Shown: one piece after another, positions 1 through 8,320 of the stretch | Numbering within the stretch: the stretch's first letter is position 1 | Layout: each line of letters begins with the position of its first letter | Origin: Salinicoccus halodurans | GTDB lineage: Bacteria > Bacillota > Bacilli > Staphylococcales > Salinicoccaceae | Length of the DNA stretch: 64,000 nt | Assembly (NCBI RefSeq): GCF_900114445.1 | Contig: NZ_FOTB01000005.1 | Span: forward strand, 186,001-250,000 | Direction: 5' to 3' | Program-made: the position numbers and the translations under genes | The notes under the pieces: generated by a model | What the model saw: the letters and a program-made list of their open reading frames with translations, nothing else | What the model was told of the DNA's origin: nothing | Database searches by the model: none

Positions 1-1
1 A

Positions 2-301
2 ATCAATGGTCTGGAAGGTGTGAATTTCGCACCATATGAAACGGAGGAAGTGACCGAGTTATTTCCTGGGATGTGGATAGTCGGTGAGGATTTCCCCGCA
101 GGTGTGTATGATGTAGAAACAGAAAGCACGGATTATTATGGCACGATGGAAGTGTACAGTCACCCGGATCAGGTCAAGGCGCGTTACTCGCTGGGAGATC
201 CGGAATATGGAGGTATGTCTTCATTTACCGCCTCATTTGAAGCAGGTGACATTGTTGAATTGAGTAACAGCCCTGCTGTAACCATTAACAAAAGAGAATA
301 A
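2..301 (+). CDS. 3' end of an unrecognised protein (5' truncated by window)
   Basis: The reading frame is open from base 2 and ends at TAA 299-301. An internal GTG at 20 has no ribosome binding site, so the real start is almost certainly outside the window. The visible ~99 residues contain a W-x-V-G-x-D-x-P-A-G-x-Y-D-V pattern (around residues 25-39 of the visible part). This resembles the VGeDiPaGvY repeats of secreted or lipid-anchored Firmicute proteins of unknown role. No transmembrane segment is visible in this part. It is followed by a strong terminator at 311-352. Function unknown. Confidence 0.6.
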   Translation: MNGLEGVNFAPYETEEVTELFPGMWIVGEDFPAGVYDVETESTDYYGTMEVYSHPDQVKARYSLGDPEYGGMSSFTASFEAGDIVELSNSPAVTINKRE

Positions 302-310
302 ATAAATCAT

Positions 311-352
311 AAATAAGCCACAGTCCGATAGTATCAGGACTGTGGCTTATTT
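311..352. terminator. Bidirectional hairpin terminator
   Basis: A perfect 16-bp stem (311-326 with 337-352) has a 10-nt loop. It is A-rich on the left arm and T-rich on the right, so it can end both the truncated plus-strand gene and the convergent RluA-type gene. Confidence 0.85.
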
Positions 353-447
353 GTATTCAGTAATGTTTTTAATCTGTTATGGAATTTTTTCAGATATCCA
401 TATTTAACTTATAATTCTATTAAAAAATCGGGTTTCTCCAATATTGA

Positions 448-1338
448 TCAGACCTTGCGCGTAAACGAGGTTGGTATCTTCGACTCAAACCGCAAAGTTT
501 TTCCGGTTTTTGGGTGAGTGAACGCAAGAACATGAGCATGTAATCCAAGTCTGCCGATAGCATTATTGCGGGAACCGTACTTTTTATCACCGATGACGGA
601 ATGTCCTAAATCCTGCATATGGACACGGATCTGATTTTTACGTCCCGTCTCCAAGTTTACTTCAAGTAATGAAAAGTTGCGGTTAGATTTCAAGACTTTG
701 TAATGGGTTACAGCTTTTTGTCCATTATTTGGTTTCCTGCTCGAGCGCATGGTGAACGTCTTGTCTTCCGTCAGCCAGGAAGTAATTTTGCCGCTCTTTC
801 CTACAGTGCCTTCCACGAGTGCGATGTACGTGCGTTCCGAAACAACTTCCTGCCAGGATTTCTGCAGTTTCTGTTGGACCGCTTTGCTTTTTGCAAATAC
901 CATGATGCCGGAAGTGTCGCGGTCTAAACGGTGTACGATGAAAACCCGGTTGTCGGCATTGACGCTCTGAACATAATCCGACAGTTGACGATAGGCGGTC
1001 AAATGACGTTCTTTTTCTGATGCGATGGACAGCAGCCCCGCTTCTTTTTCAATTACGATAATTTCGTCATCTTCATGTAAGATTTCAACGCCTGTAAATT
1101 TCATGGCATAGTCGGCGACGCGTGAATGAATTTGCACACGGTCTCCAGGTTGGAGCGCATCATTGAATTGTGTCGTCGCTTCACCGTTTACAACAACTTG
1201 TCCACGGCCCAAAATGCCTTTTACTGATTTCCGGCTCTTGGAAGGCATCATTTTAAATAAAAACTTCAGCAGCTCCGTTGGTTCCTCGACAATCCATTCT
1301 GCATCCAGTTCACTTGATTTCGCTTTTTTTTGCATCAT
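448..1338 (-). CDS. RluA-family pseudouridine synthase
   Basis: Predicted to convert specific uridines of rRNA or tRNA to pseudouridine in the cytoplasm. The 296-residue protein has an N-terminal S4 RNA-binding domain (about residues 15-75, with VKGILGRGQVVVNG). The RluA catalytic domain follows, with the hallmark HRLDRDTSG loop (catalytic Asp in RLD) near residue 140. Length is normal for the B. subtilis YhcT/YlyB/YjbO group; which paralogue this is cannot be decided from sequence alone. Two adjacent ATG codons (1338 and 1335) follow AAAGGAAG on the minus strand. A 9-bp hairpin (1355-1379) lies just upstream of that ribosome site. Confidence 0.9.
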   Translation of the reverse strand: MMQKKAKSSELDAEWIVEEPTELLKFLFKMMPSKSRKSVKGILGRGQVVVNGEATTQFNDALQPGDRVQIHSRVADYAMKFTGVEILHEDDEIIVIEKEAGLLSIASEKERHLTAYRQLSDYVQSVNADNRVFIVHRLDRDTSGIMVFAKSKAVQQKLQKSWQEVVSERTYIALVEGTVGKSGKITSWLTEDKTFTMRSSRKPNNGQKAVTHYKVLKSNRNFSLLEVNLETGRKNQIRVHMQDLGHSVIGDKKYGSRNNAIGRLGLHAHVLAFTHPKTGKTLRFESKIPTSFTRKV

Positions 1339-1354
1339 AAACTTCCTTTACTCT

Positions 1355-1379
1355 ATCTCCCGGTCTTCAGCCGGGAGAT
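1355..1379 (-). other. Leader hairpin before the pseudouridine synthase ribosome site
   Basis: A perfect 9-bp GC-rich stem (1355-1363 with 1371-1379) and 7-nt loop lie about 17 bases upstream of the start codon, with no T-run after it on the minus strand. It is therefore not a typical intrinsic terminator. It may be an mRNA 5' stabiliser or a protein or RNA binding hairpin. Confidence 0.45.
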
Positions 1380-1483
1380 GATATTATGAATCTGACACTT
1401 CTATAATAACAGAAAGTACGAAATGAAATTCGCTGGAAACGACCTGTCGGTGGATATTGGAGTGAAATTTTTATGGCAGTATG

Positions 1484-1516
1484 AAGCCCAAGGATGTTTT
1501 AAACAGCCTTGGGCTT
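1484..1516. terminator. Hairpin after the AraC-type regulator gene
   Basis: A perfect 10-bp stem (1484-1493 with 1507-1516) lies immediately beyond the stop codon of the minus-strand AraC-type gene. The T-tract is on the plus-strand side (ATTTT), so termination of minus-strand transcripts may be partial. Confidence 0.5.
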
Positions 1517-1519
1517 ATT

Positions 1520-2395
1520 TTATGAACGCTGGCGTTCTTTTACCGGAATCCATATTTCACTGTATGCATAATTCTCTTTTTCATCATCCATGTTCGTAAA
1601 TGAAAAAGAAGGGGCATCTACAACTTCATAGTCCGATGACGGCAGCCACTCGGAATATGTGCGTGCCATCGTATTCTGTAGCGTTGAAGGGAAAGGCCCT
1701 TCATTCGGGAATACAGCCCATGTGTGAGCCCCGACATCTACGGTATCAAGTATCGGGCTTATATCCGTCTCTGTTGTCAGCACACCGATGGCGTGGGTAA
1801 GGTCACCTTCCTCCTTCAGGAATTTCTCATCTGCCTCATACGAGGCATTGATGACCTGTTTTGGCTTCATGCTCTTCAGTCTGTGCATTTCAGCTTTTTG
1901 TTCATCAGTGATGCTTTCCGCCAGTTCGACAATTGCCTGGTTCACGCCTTCAAACTGCATCGGCACTCTCTTTTTGACGCCGGCAATTGTGAATGCCGGC
2001 AGTTCTCTAATGTGTACTTCCATATTTTCTCCTCCATTGACATCGATGTAGAATGAAAGTTTCGGGAAAGAAATGATGATTTTATCCTTGTGTGCTTCAG
2101 AAGGCAGATAGCCGCTCCAGGATTTGAATGCCCTGGTGAAGCCATCAACGGACTGATAGCCGTATTTGAACGCCGTATCCGTCACGCTTTGTCCGTCCAC
2201 CAGATCGTGATTTGCTCTGGCCAGCTTTCTCTTTTTGATATATTCGCTGAGCGGCATGCCGCTGATGTACTGGAATATCTTCCTGAAGTGATAGTCGGAT
2301 TCCCCGATATACTGCGCCACATCCTCGATTCTGATATCGTTTGTGAGATTGTCTTCTATGAAATCAATCACGTCATTCAATGTTTTAAGCATCAT
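1520..2395 (-). CDS. AraC-family regulator with GyrI-like effector domain
   Basis: A 291-residue transcription factor. The N-terminal ~100 residues form the double helix-turn-helix of the AraC/XylS family (VAQYIGESDYHFRKIF, then a second helix pair with FKYGYQSVDGFTRAFK). Residues ~125-290 form a GyrI-like (BmrR/Rob C-terminal) ligand-binding domain that in relatives binds amphipathic or cationic compounds. This layout matches Rob and B. subtilis YdeE-like proteins, so a drug or detergent sensor role is likely but inferred. The start is the first of two ATGs, 7 nt after AAAGGA. The gene is a single unit, possibly read on into the pseudouridine synthase gene. Targets are unknown. Confidence 0.9.
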   Translation of the reverse strand: MMLKTLNDVIDFIEDNLTNDIRIEDVAQYIGESDYHFRKIFQYISGMPLSEYIKKRKLARANHDLVDGQSVTDTAFKYGYQSVDGFTRAFKSWSGYLPSEAHKDKIIISFPKLSFYIDVNGGENMEVHIRELPAFTIAGVKKRVPMQFEGVNQAIVELAESITDEQKAEMHRLKSMKPKQVINASYEADEKFLKEEGDLTHAIGVLTTETDISPILDTVDVGAHTWAVFPNEGPFPSTLQNTMARTYSEWLPSSDYEVVDAPSFSFTNMDDEKENYAYSEIWIPVKERQRS

Positions 2396-2515
2396 TTCCC
2401 CGTCCTTTCAAACTTTATTCTAAAGAGATGCAGGCGGAAATACTCGATAATTTCCACACAGATTATGTCGGATGGTATCATGGATACAATACTACAGGAA
2501 AAAGGAAGTAGATGT

Positions 2516-3268
2516 ATGGTGTTCATCGGAATCGATCTGGCGTGGACTTACAGGAATGAGACCGGGATATGTGTCATCAGTGCAGACGGAGTAGTGGAAC
2601 TCCTGGATTCCAAAATCTATTCAAATGGAGATATACTGGAAGTCATCAAAAGTCACGGCTCAGATGAAGAAATATGCATCGCGATTGACGCACCGCTGAT
2701 TGTAAACAATGAAAGCGGCTCAAGGGGTGCAGAAGGTGCATTGATGCGTGCGAGAATCCACGGGCACCGGCTGTCTGCATTCAATTCCAACAGAAATTAT
2801 TTCAATAAGGTTTTTGGGGACATACGCGGGGAGACTCTGAGGAAAGTGATACAACTGGAAATTTCGAATGTTAGAATTGGCTTCAGTGATTCAGAGTCCA
2901 ATCTTGTAGAAACATTTCCCACAGGCATATGCTGCGGGCTTTTTCCGGAAATCTATCCGGTCAAGTATAAAAGAAAACCAAAAATCACTTTTGAGGAAAC
3001 ATGTAGCCATATGGAGGTGTTGCTCAAGCGGTTTGAGGAGATTGAAAAACTGGAAAGGCATGTCAGCGGACTGGCTTCCAGACTCGAAGTGGATATCACT
3101 GCACTCACACGCAAACAGCATAAGCACATCGAAGACAAAATTGATGCCTTTCTTTGTGCCTACGGTATGTACAGTATACATAAAGGACTGGCAGATGGCA
3201 GAATGTTTGGAAATGTTGAGGGTGGATTCATAATGCTGCCGGTCAAAGGTGAAGTGCAAAACAATTAA
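2516..3268 (+). CDS. DUF429-family protein (predicted RNase H-fold nuclease)
   Basis: A 250-residue protein starting at ATG 2516, about 8 nt after AAAGGAAG. The frame stays open upstream to 2090 but overlaps the AraC-type gene antisense, so the short start is chosen. The N-terminus FIGIDLAW followed by acidic residues, and a later CIAIDAPL, are typical of DUF429, a family predicted (not proven) to be nucleases with an RNase H fold. Conserved Asp residues sit at positions 6 and about 59. The next gene follows after 11 nt, suggesting an operon with the MutS-like ATPase, which hints at a nucleic-acid role. Confidence 0.8.
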   Translation: MVFIGIDLAWTYRNETGICVISADGVVELLDSKIYSNGDILEVIKSHGSDEEICIAIDAPLIVNNESGSRGAEGALMRARIHGHRLSAFNSNRNYFNKVFGDIRGETLRKVIQLEISNVRIGFSDSESNLVETFPTGICCGLFPEIYPVKYKRKPKITFEETCSHMEVLLKRFEEIEKLERHVSGLASRLEVDITALTRKQHKHIEDKIDAFLCAYGMYSIHKGLADGRMFGNVEGGFIMLPVKGEVQNN

Positions 3269-3279
3269 AAGGAAAACGG

Positions 3280-4899
3280 GTGATCGTCATTCAGACGCTG
3301 TATTTATTCGCAATCGTATTGGTCCTGATTCTGTTGCTTTCAACAGGACTCAAGATCTATGAGATTTATAAGATAAGAAAACATGTAAAAACTTTATGGG
3401 ACAGGAAAGTTTCATTTTCAGGGAACAAGCTGCCTTTTGTCCATTATCATAACTACTTTGTAAACATCATGGAGAATGAGGATACTGATGACAGGAATGT
3501 AGTAGATGATGAAACGTGGAGTGATCTGGATCTGGGCCAGCTGATTGAGAAGATCAATTACACTTTCACTACGATCGGGGATGAACTGCTGTATGCTTCC
3601 CTGAGAAATGCGCCGGAACAGGTGGCTGTCGATGAAGAACAGATCGGTAAAATCCAGAAGGAACCGGCTTTCAGGGAAAAGTTTTCATACCGTCTGGCGA
3701 TGCTGGGCAAATCGAAAAACTCGAATACCAGCAAATTCATGTATGAATTTGAACCGGAACAGAAATACAATCCACTGTATATTCTGCTCAGCCTGTCACC
3801 ATTTATCGGTGTGCTGCTTTTCTTTGTCGACCCTTTTCTGTCGATAATGACAGTGCTGGGGGGATTCGGTGCAAACGCATATCTTTCGCAGAAACACAAA
3901 AATACGACCGGTTTTGATTACACTGATATTTTCTATGCCATCAACATCATTGTGACAGCCGGCCGGCTGGACGCGCGTTATAACAGTAAGGGGTTGAGGA
4001 GATTATCGTTTCTCAGTCCTTTATTCGTCAATGATGACAGTGCGGGTGAAATGAATATCGGTATACAGGTGTTTTCTGCAATGAAATTGATGTTCATGAT
4101 TGATTATCATCTGTACCATCTGATTTTAAAATCGCTGAATAAAAATCACAGTCTCTACAAAGAGAGCTGGCATTATGTTGCGGAGCTGGACTTGAATTAC
4201 AGTGTAGCGATGTGGCGGGAAACGCTGCCTTATTATGCAATTCCGGAAATGGAGAACAGTGCCTGCATAAACACTGAAGATCTATACCACCCGCTGGTGA
4301 ATGATCCGGTTGAGAATGACCTCCGTTTCGATCAGGACATATTGCTTACCGGCTCAAATGCCGCCGGTAAATCCACATTCATGAAAGCCCTCGGCATCAA
4401 TGTGGCCATAAGCAATGGGCTGAACACTTCTACAAGCAGCCTGTTCAAATATAAGCCGGGCAAGGTGATATCTTCGATGGATATTACGGACAGCGTCATC
4501 GAAGGGGACAGTTATTTCATCAGTGAAATCAAGTCATTGAAGCGGATCATCGAGGAAGTGGAACACTTTGACGGGAACCTTTACTGCCTCATCGATGAAA
4601 TATTCAAAGGGACGAATACCATAGAACGTGTTGCGGCAGCAGAGACGGTTCTGAGATATCTGAATGATAAAAATGATGTTTTTCTGATTGCAGCGACGCA
4701 TGATATGGAATTGACGGAACTGCTCAAAGATGAACTGGCCTTTTATCATTTCAGGGAGCATCTGACGGGTGATGATATTTACTTCGACTACAAGATCCGG
4801 GAAGGTGCCGCATCAACCTCTAATGCCATCGAGCTTTTGAGGCTGTATAAATTCCCTGAAGAGGTTTATGAGGGGGCGAAAAGTAAAATAAGTAATTAG
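3280..4899 (+). CDS. Membrane-anchored MutS-like ATPase
   Basis: A 539-residue protein starting at GTG 3280 after AAAAGGA. The N-terminus has one transmembrane helix (about residues 3-24) and a second hydrophobic pair lies near residues 168-200. The C-terminal third is a MutS-type ABC ATPase with Walker A GSNAAGKST (G358), Walker B LIDEIFKGTN (D439, E440) and the signature region between them. There is no mismatch-recognition (MutS domain I) part and no Smr domain, so classic mismatch repair is unlikely. This matches the uncharacterised membrane 'MutS family DNA mismatch repair protein' group of Firmicutes. Function unknown. Confidence 0.85.
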   Translation: MIVIQTLYLFAIVLVLILLLSTGLKIYEIYKIRKHVKTLWDRKVSFSGNKLPFVHYHNYFVNIMENEDTDDRNVVDDETWSDLDLGQLIEKINYTFTTIGDELLYASLRNAPEQVAVDEEQIGKIQKEPAFREKFSYRLAMLGKSKNSNTSKFMYEFEPEQKYNPLYILLSLSPFIGVLLFFVDPFLSIMTVLGGFGANAYLSQKHKNTTGFDYTDIFYAINIIVTAGRLDARYNSKGLRRLSFLSPLFVNDDSAGEMNIGIQVFSAMKLMFMIDYHLYHLILKSLNKNHSLYKESWHYVAELDLNYSVAMWRETLPYYAIPEMENSACINTEDLYHPLVNDPVENDLRFDQDILLTGSNAAGKSTFMKALGINVAISNGLNTSTSSLFKYKPGKVISSMDITDSVIEGDSYFISEIKSLKRIIEEVEHFDGNLYCLIDEIFKGTNTIERVAAAETVLRYLNDKNDVFLIAATHDMELTELLKDELAFYHFREHLTGDDIYFDYKIREGAASTSNAIELLRLYKFPEEVYEGAKSKISN

Positions 4900-4906
4900 G
4901 CAGACT

Positions 4907-4942
4907 TCATCCGGTACGTGCCACATGTATCGGATGATTTTT
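4907..4942 (+). terminator. Intrinsic terminator after MutS-like gene
   Basis: A 14-bp stem (4907-4920 with 4924-4937, two G-U pairs) with a 3-nt loop is followed by TTTTTATTTA. Confidence 0.85.
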
Positions 4943-5171
4943 ATTTACTGTAAAATCATTTTATATTATGGAACACTTACGGGGTTCACCGGCATATTCG
5001 TTCTTATCACTCTAATAATGATGGACATTGCTGAAATCTTTATCAGATGAATGGGGATGGGTTTCCTGGAATGGGTTTGGAAGAAACTCTTATGCGTGCC
5101 CTTTAGATAAGATCTTTTCCCTTTACCAATGTAATGGTGAAATTATACAATTCGTATAAAGGGGTGGTTGC

Positions 5172-6077
5172 ATGGGCAGGACACAGGAGGAAGTTGTGAA
5201 GCTTGCTAAATCGCATGGATTGGATTTGAAACCGAAAACCCTGGTGGAGAATGCATCGGGCCTTGATTTCCAGGTCTTTTTTGCAACGGATGAATCGGAC
5301 AGGCACTGGGTTTTGAGACTGCCGAGAAGAGAAGATGTATTTGAACGGACAAAACCGGAAAAGAAGGCATTGGACCTGGTCGCAAGCCGTGTGGATTTTG
5401 AAGTGCCGGTCTGGGAAATATACGAGAAGGATATAATTGCCTACGAACGTCTGACGGGCATACCGGCGGGGACGATTGATCCGTCGATCCAGAATTATAT
5501 TTTTGAAATCGATGAACAGAATCTCCCTGCAAACTTTACAAGGACCATGGCGGAGATAATGGTGGCGCTGCACAGCATACCAATTGAAGAGGCGGAGAAG
5601 GCCGGGATAGAGGCCGTTGCCCCCGACGATCTGAGAAAGAATATGAAAGAACGCATGGTGAGAGTCAAAGCAGAATTCGGTGTCTCCGAAGCATTGTGGA
5701 GCCGTTGGATGAAATGGGTGGAGACAGATGAACTGTGGCCAAGACAGGCGGGCATGATTCATGGCGACCTGCATCCCGGCCACATCATGGTGGATCAGCA
5801 CTCCAATGTCAAAGGACTGATCGACTGGACCGAAGCGAAAGTGTCGGATATATCGAAGGACTTCATGGGTCACTACAGAGTATTCGGAGAAAAAGGGCTG
5901 GAGGACCTGATTGAAGCTTATAAAATTGCCGGCGGTTATCATTGGCCGGGTATGAAAGAACATATGATGGAACTGATGAATGCATTCTCTGTCGACGTTG
6001 CAGAATTTGCGATGGAGTCAGGGATGGAAGAGTATGAAAAGATGGCCAAAAAAGAATTGGGTGTAATGGATGAATAG
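5172..6077 (+). CDS. Macrolide 2'-phosphotransferase homologue (Mph type)
   Basis: Mph enzymes inactivate macrolide antibiotics by GTP-dependent phosphorylation of the 2'-hydroxyl of desosamine. The 301-residue protein has the full length of MphB/MphC and their landmarks: SGLDFQV near the N-terminus, VLRLPRR, the catalytic loop HGDLHPGHIMV (H197, D199) and IDWTEA (metal-binding D218). The His at the end of the loop, where many aminoglycoside kinases have Asn, is normal for Mph. ATG 5172 follows GGGGTGG. No mobile element or msrA partner is near, and codon use looks like the neighbours, so it is probably a resident chromosomal gene. Substrate range is inferred. Confidence 0.88.
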   Translation: MGRTQEEVVKLAKSHGLDLKPKTLVENASGLDFQVFFATDESDRHWVLRLPRREDVFERTKPEKKALDLVASRVDFEVPVWEIYEKDIIAYERLTGIPAGTIDPSIQNYIFEIDEQNLPANFTRTMAEIMVALHSIPIEEAEKAGIEAVAPDDLRKNMKERMVRVKAEFGVSEALWSRWMKWVETDELWPRQAGMIHGDLHPGHIMVDQHSNVKGLIDWTEAKVSDISKDFMGHYRVFGEKGLEDLIEAYKIAGGYHWPGMKEHMMELMNAFSVDVAEFAMESGMEEYEKMAKKELGVMDE

Positions 6078-6083
6078 GAAGAC

Positions 6084-6113
6084 CGGCGGGCATTTGGTGT
6101 CCGCTGTTTTTTT
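6084..6113 (+). terminator. Intrinsic terminator after mph-like gene
   Basis: A stem of about 9 bp (6084-6092 with 6098-6106) has a 5-nt loop and is followed by seven T residues. Confidence 0.75.
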
Positions 6114-6152
6114 GTTCCGCCGGAGTTTTTGAATTCTTTCAGGCTCATTTAA

Positions 6153-6181
6153 TTGATAATGATTATCAGTTGTTGTATGTT
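6153..6181 (+). promoter_or_regulatory. Perfect Fur box overlapping a promoter
   Basis: TGATAATGATTATCA at 6154-6168 is an exact 7-1-7 inverted repeat identical to the Fur consensus of Bacillus/Staphylococcus. It overlaps a likely -35 (TTGATA, 6153-6158) paired at 17 bp with TATGTT (6176-6181). An alternative promoter is TTGTAT (6173) with TATATT (6196). Iron-dependent repression of the next gene is expected. Confidence 0.85.
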
Positions 6182-6230
6182 AATCAATAATGATATATAT
6201 TAAATTCATAGTTGGGAGACTGTATTATAT

Positions 6231-6932
6231 ATGCAAATCTATTGGACCAGAATAAATGAAGTGATCGAAGAGACACCTGAGATAAAGACTTATATGCTGG
6301 ATTGCCCGGAAGGATTTACTTGGGAGGAAGGCTCTCATACACATCTTGGACTGGAAGGATTCAATGCGGGGGAGAAACCGAATAAAGGGCTGGTGCGGCA
6401 CATGTCCATATCGACGCTGCCGGATGAGAAATCCATAGGGATTACAACGCGCATCAGGGAACAGCGTTCTGAATTCAAGCATATTCTGAACGATCTTGAA
6501 ATAGGAACTTCCGTTGCGATATTCAAGACGCACTCGAATGTGCCGTTGAAACGGGAAGATAAAAATATTTACCTGCTTTCCTCGGGTGTCGGTCTGGCGA
6601 CATTCAGACCGCTTGTCCTGGATTATTTGAATAACGCTGAACAGGTCAATAAGATCCATTCGCTGAATATTGATTCATCGAGGGATTACCTTTTCACGAA
6701 TGTATTTGAAGGCGTCCCGGAAAAAGGATTCACATCCCGTTTTGTGGATAACCGCAAAGATTACTATGGTGATGTCCAAAAACTGGCTCAGGATAAAGAG
6801 GCGCTGTTCTATGTAGTGGGCAGTGACGAGTTCCTTGCTCAGAATATCGCCGTACTGCGTGAAGAGGGCGTTGAAAAAGATCGGATTATGCTGGATAAGC
6901 ATGAGCACACGCTGCAGGAATTCCTGGTATAG
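6231..6932 (+). CDS. Iron-regulated FAD/NAD(P)-dependent reductase (FNR superfamily)
   Basis: A 233-residue protein of the ferredoxin-NADP reductase fold. Residues ~1-105 form the FAD-binding barrel with the flavin motif RHMSIS near residue 61. Residues ~110-233 form the nucleotide-binding half, with LLSSGVGLATFRPL and a C-terminal D-E-F-L segment. No ferredoxin or globin domain is attached. Because the gene stands alone behind a perfect Fur box, a likely role is NAD(P)H-driven reduction of ferric siderophore or haem iron in the cytoplasm, which is inference. The start ATG 6231 is 12 nt from GGGAG, a rather long spacing, and no better start exists. Confidence 0.8.
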   Translation: MQIYWTRINEVIEETPEIKTYMLDCPEGFTWEEGSHTHLGLEGFNAGEKPNKGLVRHMSISTLPDEKSIGITTRIREQRSEFKHILNDLEIGTSVAIFKTHSNVPLKREDKNIYLLSSGVGLATFRPLVLDYLNNAEQVNKIHSLNIDSSRDYLFTNVFEGVPEKGFTSRFVDNRKDYYGDVQKLAQDKEALFYVVGSDEFLAQNIAVLREEGVEKDRIMLDKHEHTLQEFLV

Positions 6933-6946
6933 ATGGATCGAAGAAT

Positions 6947-6986
6947 AAAGAGGTTCCAGTCATCATTTGATGACTGGAACCTCTTT
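6947..6986. terminator. Bidirectional terminator between convergent genes
   Basis: A 19-bp perfect stem (6947-6965 with 6968-6986) has AAAG/CTTT ends and serves the reductase gene and the M20 hydrolase gene. Confidence 0.85.
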
Positions 6987-6990
6987 GACG

Positions 6991-8259
6991 TTATTCAAAG
7001 TTTTCAAAGAAGTCTTTGAGTATAAGGACGGCATCCCGGAGGTCACTGATATGGCTGAATTCTTCCGGATTGTGGCTGATGCCTCTGATGCTTCTGACGA
7101 AAAGCATGGTGATCGGATGTTTCGTGCCGACACTCATTGCATCATGGCCGGCTCCGCTTGGCAGATGGACCGGAATCTGGTCCTGTCTCCTGAAGGATTC
7201 CTCCATTTTAGCGATGACGTCTTTACCGATCGGAATGGGTGTGATGCGGGTTGTAAGATCCACATCAACTGTGACTTCTGATTGTGCTGTAATTTTCTCT
7301 GCATGCCGGCGGATGGCCTGTATGAGTTCGGCCTGCTGCGCTTCATTGATGTCTCTTGCATCCACGACAAGTTGCACTTCACCAGGGATCACGTTTACAC
7401 CGTTTGGACTGACTTTCATCTTCCCGACTGTCGCGACGGCCGTCGTGCTGATGGATGTTGCAACTTCGGGCAGAGTCCTGATGAATTCCGATGCTTGGAC
7501 TAAAGCGTCTTTCCTCTGATGCATCGGTGTCGATCCGGCATGCCCCGCTTCCCCTCTGAATGTGATGTTCGTCCGTGTCGCTCCTGCGATGCCACTGACG
7601 ATTCCGACAGGAAGGTTTTTTTCCTCCAACTGCCTGGCCTGTTCTATATGGATTTCCCCGTACATTTTAATTTTATAGTCCGGTCCGTCTGTTGCGAGGA
7701 ACTTTTTCCGGTTCGAATCGATATTCCCGAGTACTTCATCGATTGTTTTTCCTTCCGGATCGCGGTACTTATCAAGCTCCTCTTCATCGATGAGTCCCAT
7801 GAATGCCCGGCTTCCGGTGAGACCGCTGTTGAAGCGGCTGCCTTCTTCATCCGAGAAGATCACGACTTCGTAGGAGTACGCCGGCGTATAGTTCTCCTCA
7901 TGCCACAGCTCTGCGATCTCAAGTGCGCTCAGCACGCCTGCCACACCGTCGAAATGGCCGCCGTTCGGTACAGAGTCCACATGCGACCCGGCCATGAACA
8001 CCTGTGAGTCGTCATGGCCGGTGTATCGTCCGAATACATTTCCAGCGCCGTCTGTACGGACTGTCATGCCGACGTCTTTCATCCAATTGATGATCTTTTT
8101 CTTGGCTTCCGTCTCAAATTTTGAATATCCCATGCGCTTCGATCCCTGATCTTCAGTAAAGCCGATTTCAGAGAGTTCGAGTATGCGGCTGTGCAGTCGT
8201 TTTGTCGTCTGATCGTCAAGGGTTTCTGCTTTCATTTTGTCTAGGAAGGTGTTCATCAT
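6991..8259 (-). CDS. M20-family Zn-dependent amidohydrolase (allantoate/N-carbamoyl amino acid type)
   Basis: A 422-residue cytoplasmic hydrolase of the AllC/HyuC/beta-ureidopropionase group (M20 dimetal fold). Visible metal-site motifs are GSHVDSVPNGGHFDG (H and D ligands), FSDEEGSRF (E-E) and HIEQARQLE, with a late H in SGAGHDAMSV. Substrate cannot be told between N-carbamoyl-L-amino acids, allantoate and ureidoglycine; no other purine-ring or hydantoin gene is near. Two ATGs (8259, 8256) follow AAAGGAG. It lies 61 nt downstream of the DUF554 gene in the same direction and could be co-transcribed. Confidence 0.88.
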   Translation of the reverse strand: MMNTFLDKMKAETLDDQTTKRLHSRILELSEIGFTEDQGSKRMGYSKFETEAKKKIINWMKDVGMTVRTDGAGNVFGRYTGHDDSQVFMAGSHVDSVPNGGHFDGVAGVLSALEIAELWHEENYTPAYSYEVVIFSDEEGSRFNSGLTGSRAFMGLIDEEELDKYRDPEGKTIDEVLGNIDSNRKKFLATDGPDYKIKMYGEIHIEQARQLEEKNLPVGIVSGIAGATRTNITFRGEAGHAGSTPMHQRKDALVQASEFIRTLPEVATSISTTAVATVGKMKVSPNGVNVIPGEVQLVVDARDINEAQQAELIQAIRRHAEKITAQSEVTVDVDLTTRITPIPIGKDVIAKMEESFRRQDQIPVHLPSGAGHDAMSVGTKHPITMLFVRSIRGISHNPEEFSHISDLRDAVLILKDFFENFE

Positions 8260-8320
8260 GATCTTTCTCCTTTAACATTTATATTTTATTCTCATGTGCA
8301 GCGGTTTTTCAAAAATGGAA

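Noticed and set aside
2090-2515. N-terminal extension of the DUF429 protein
   Set aside because: It overlaps the AraC-type gene antisense, lacks family similarity, and a good ribosome site lies before ATG 2516.
4960-5050. Erythromycin-type leader peptide before the mph-like gene
   Set aside because: Two tiny frames exist (15 and 10 codons) but neither has a ribosome site, and no alternative hairpins sequestering the mph start were seen.
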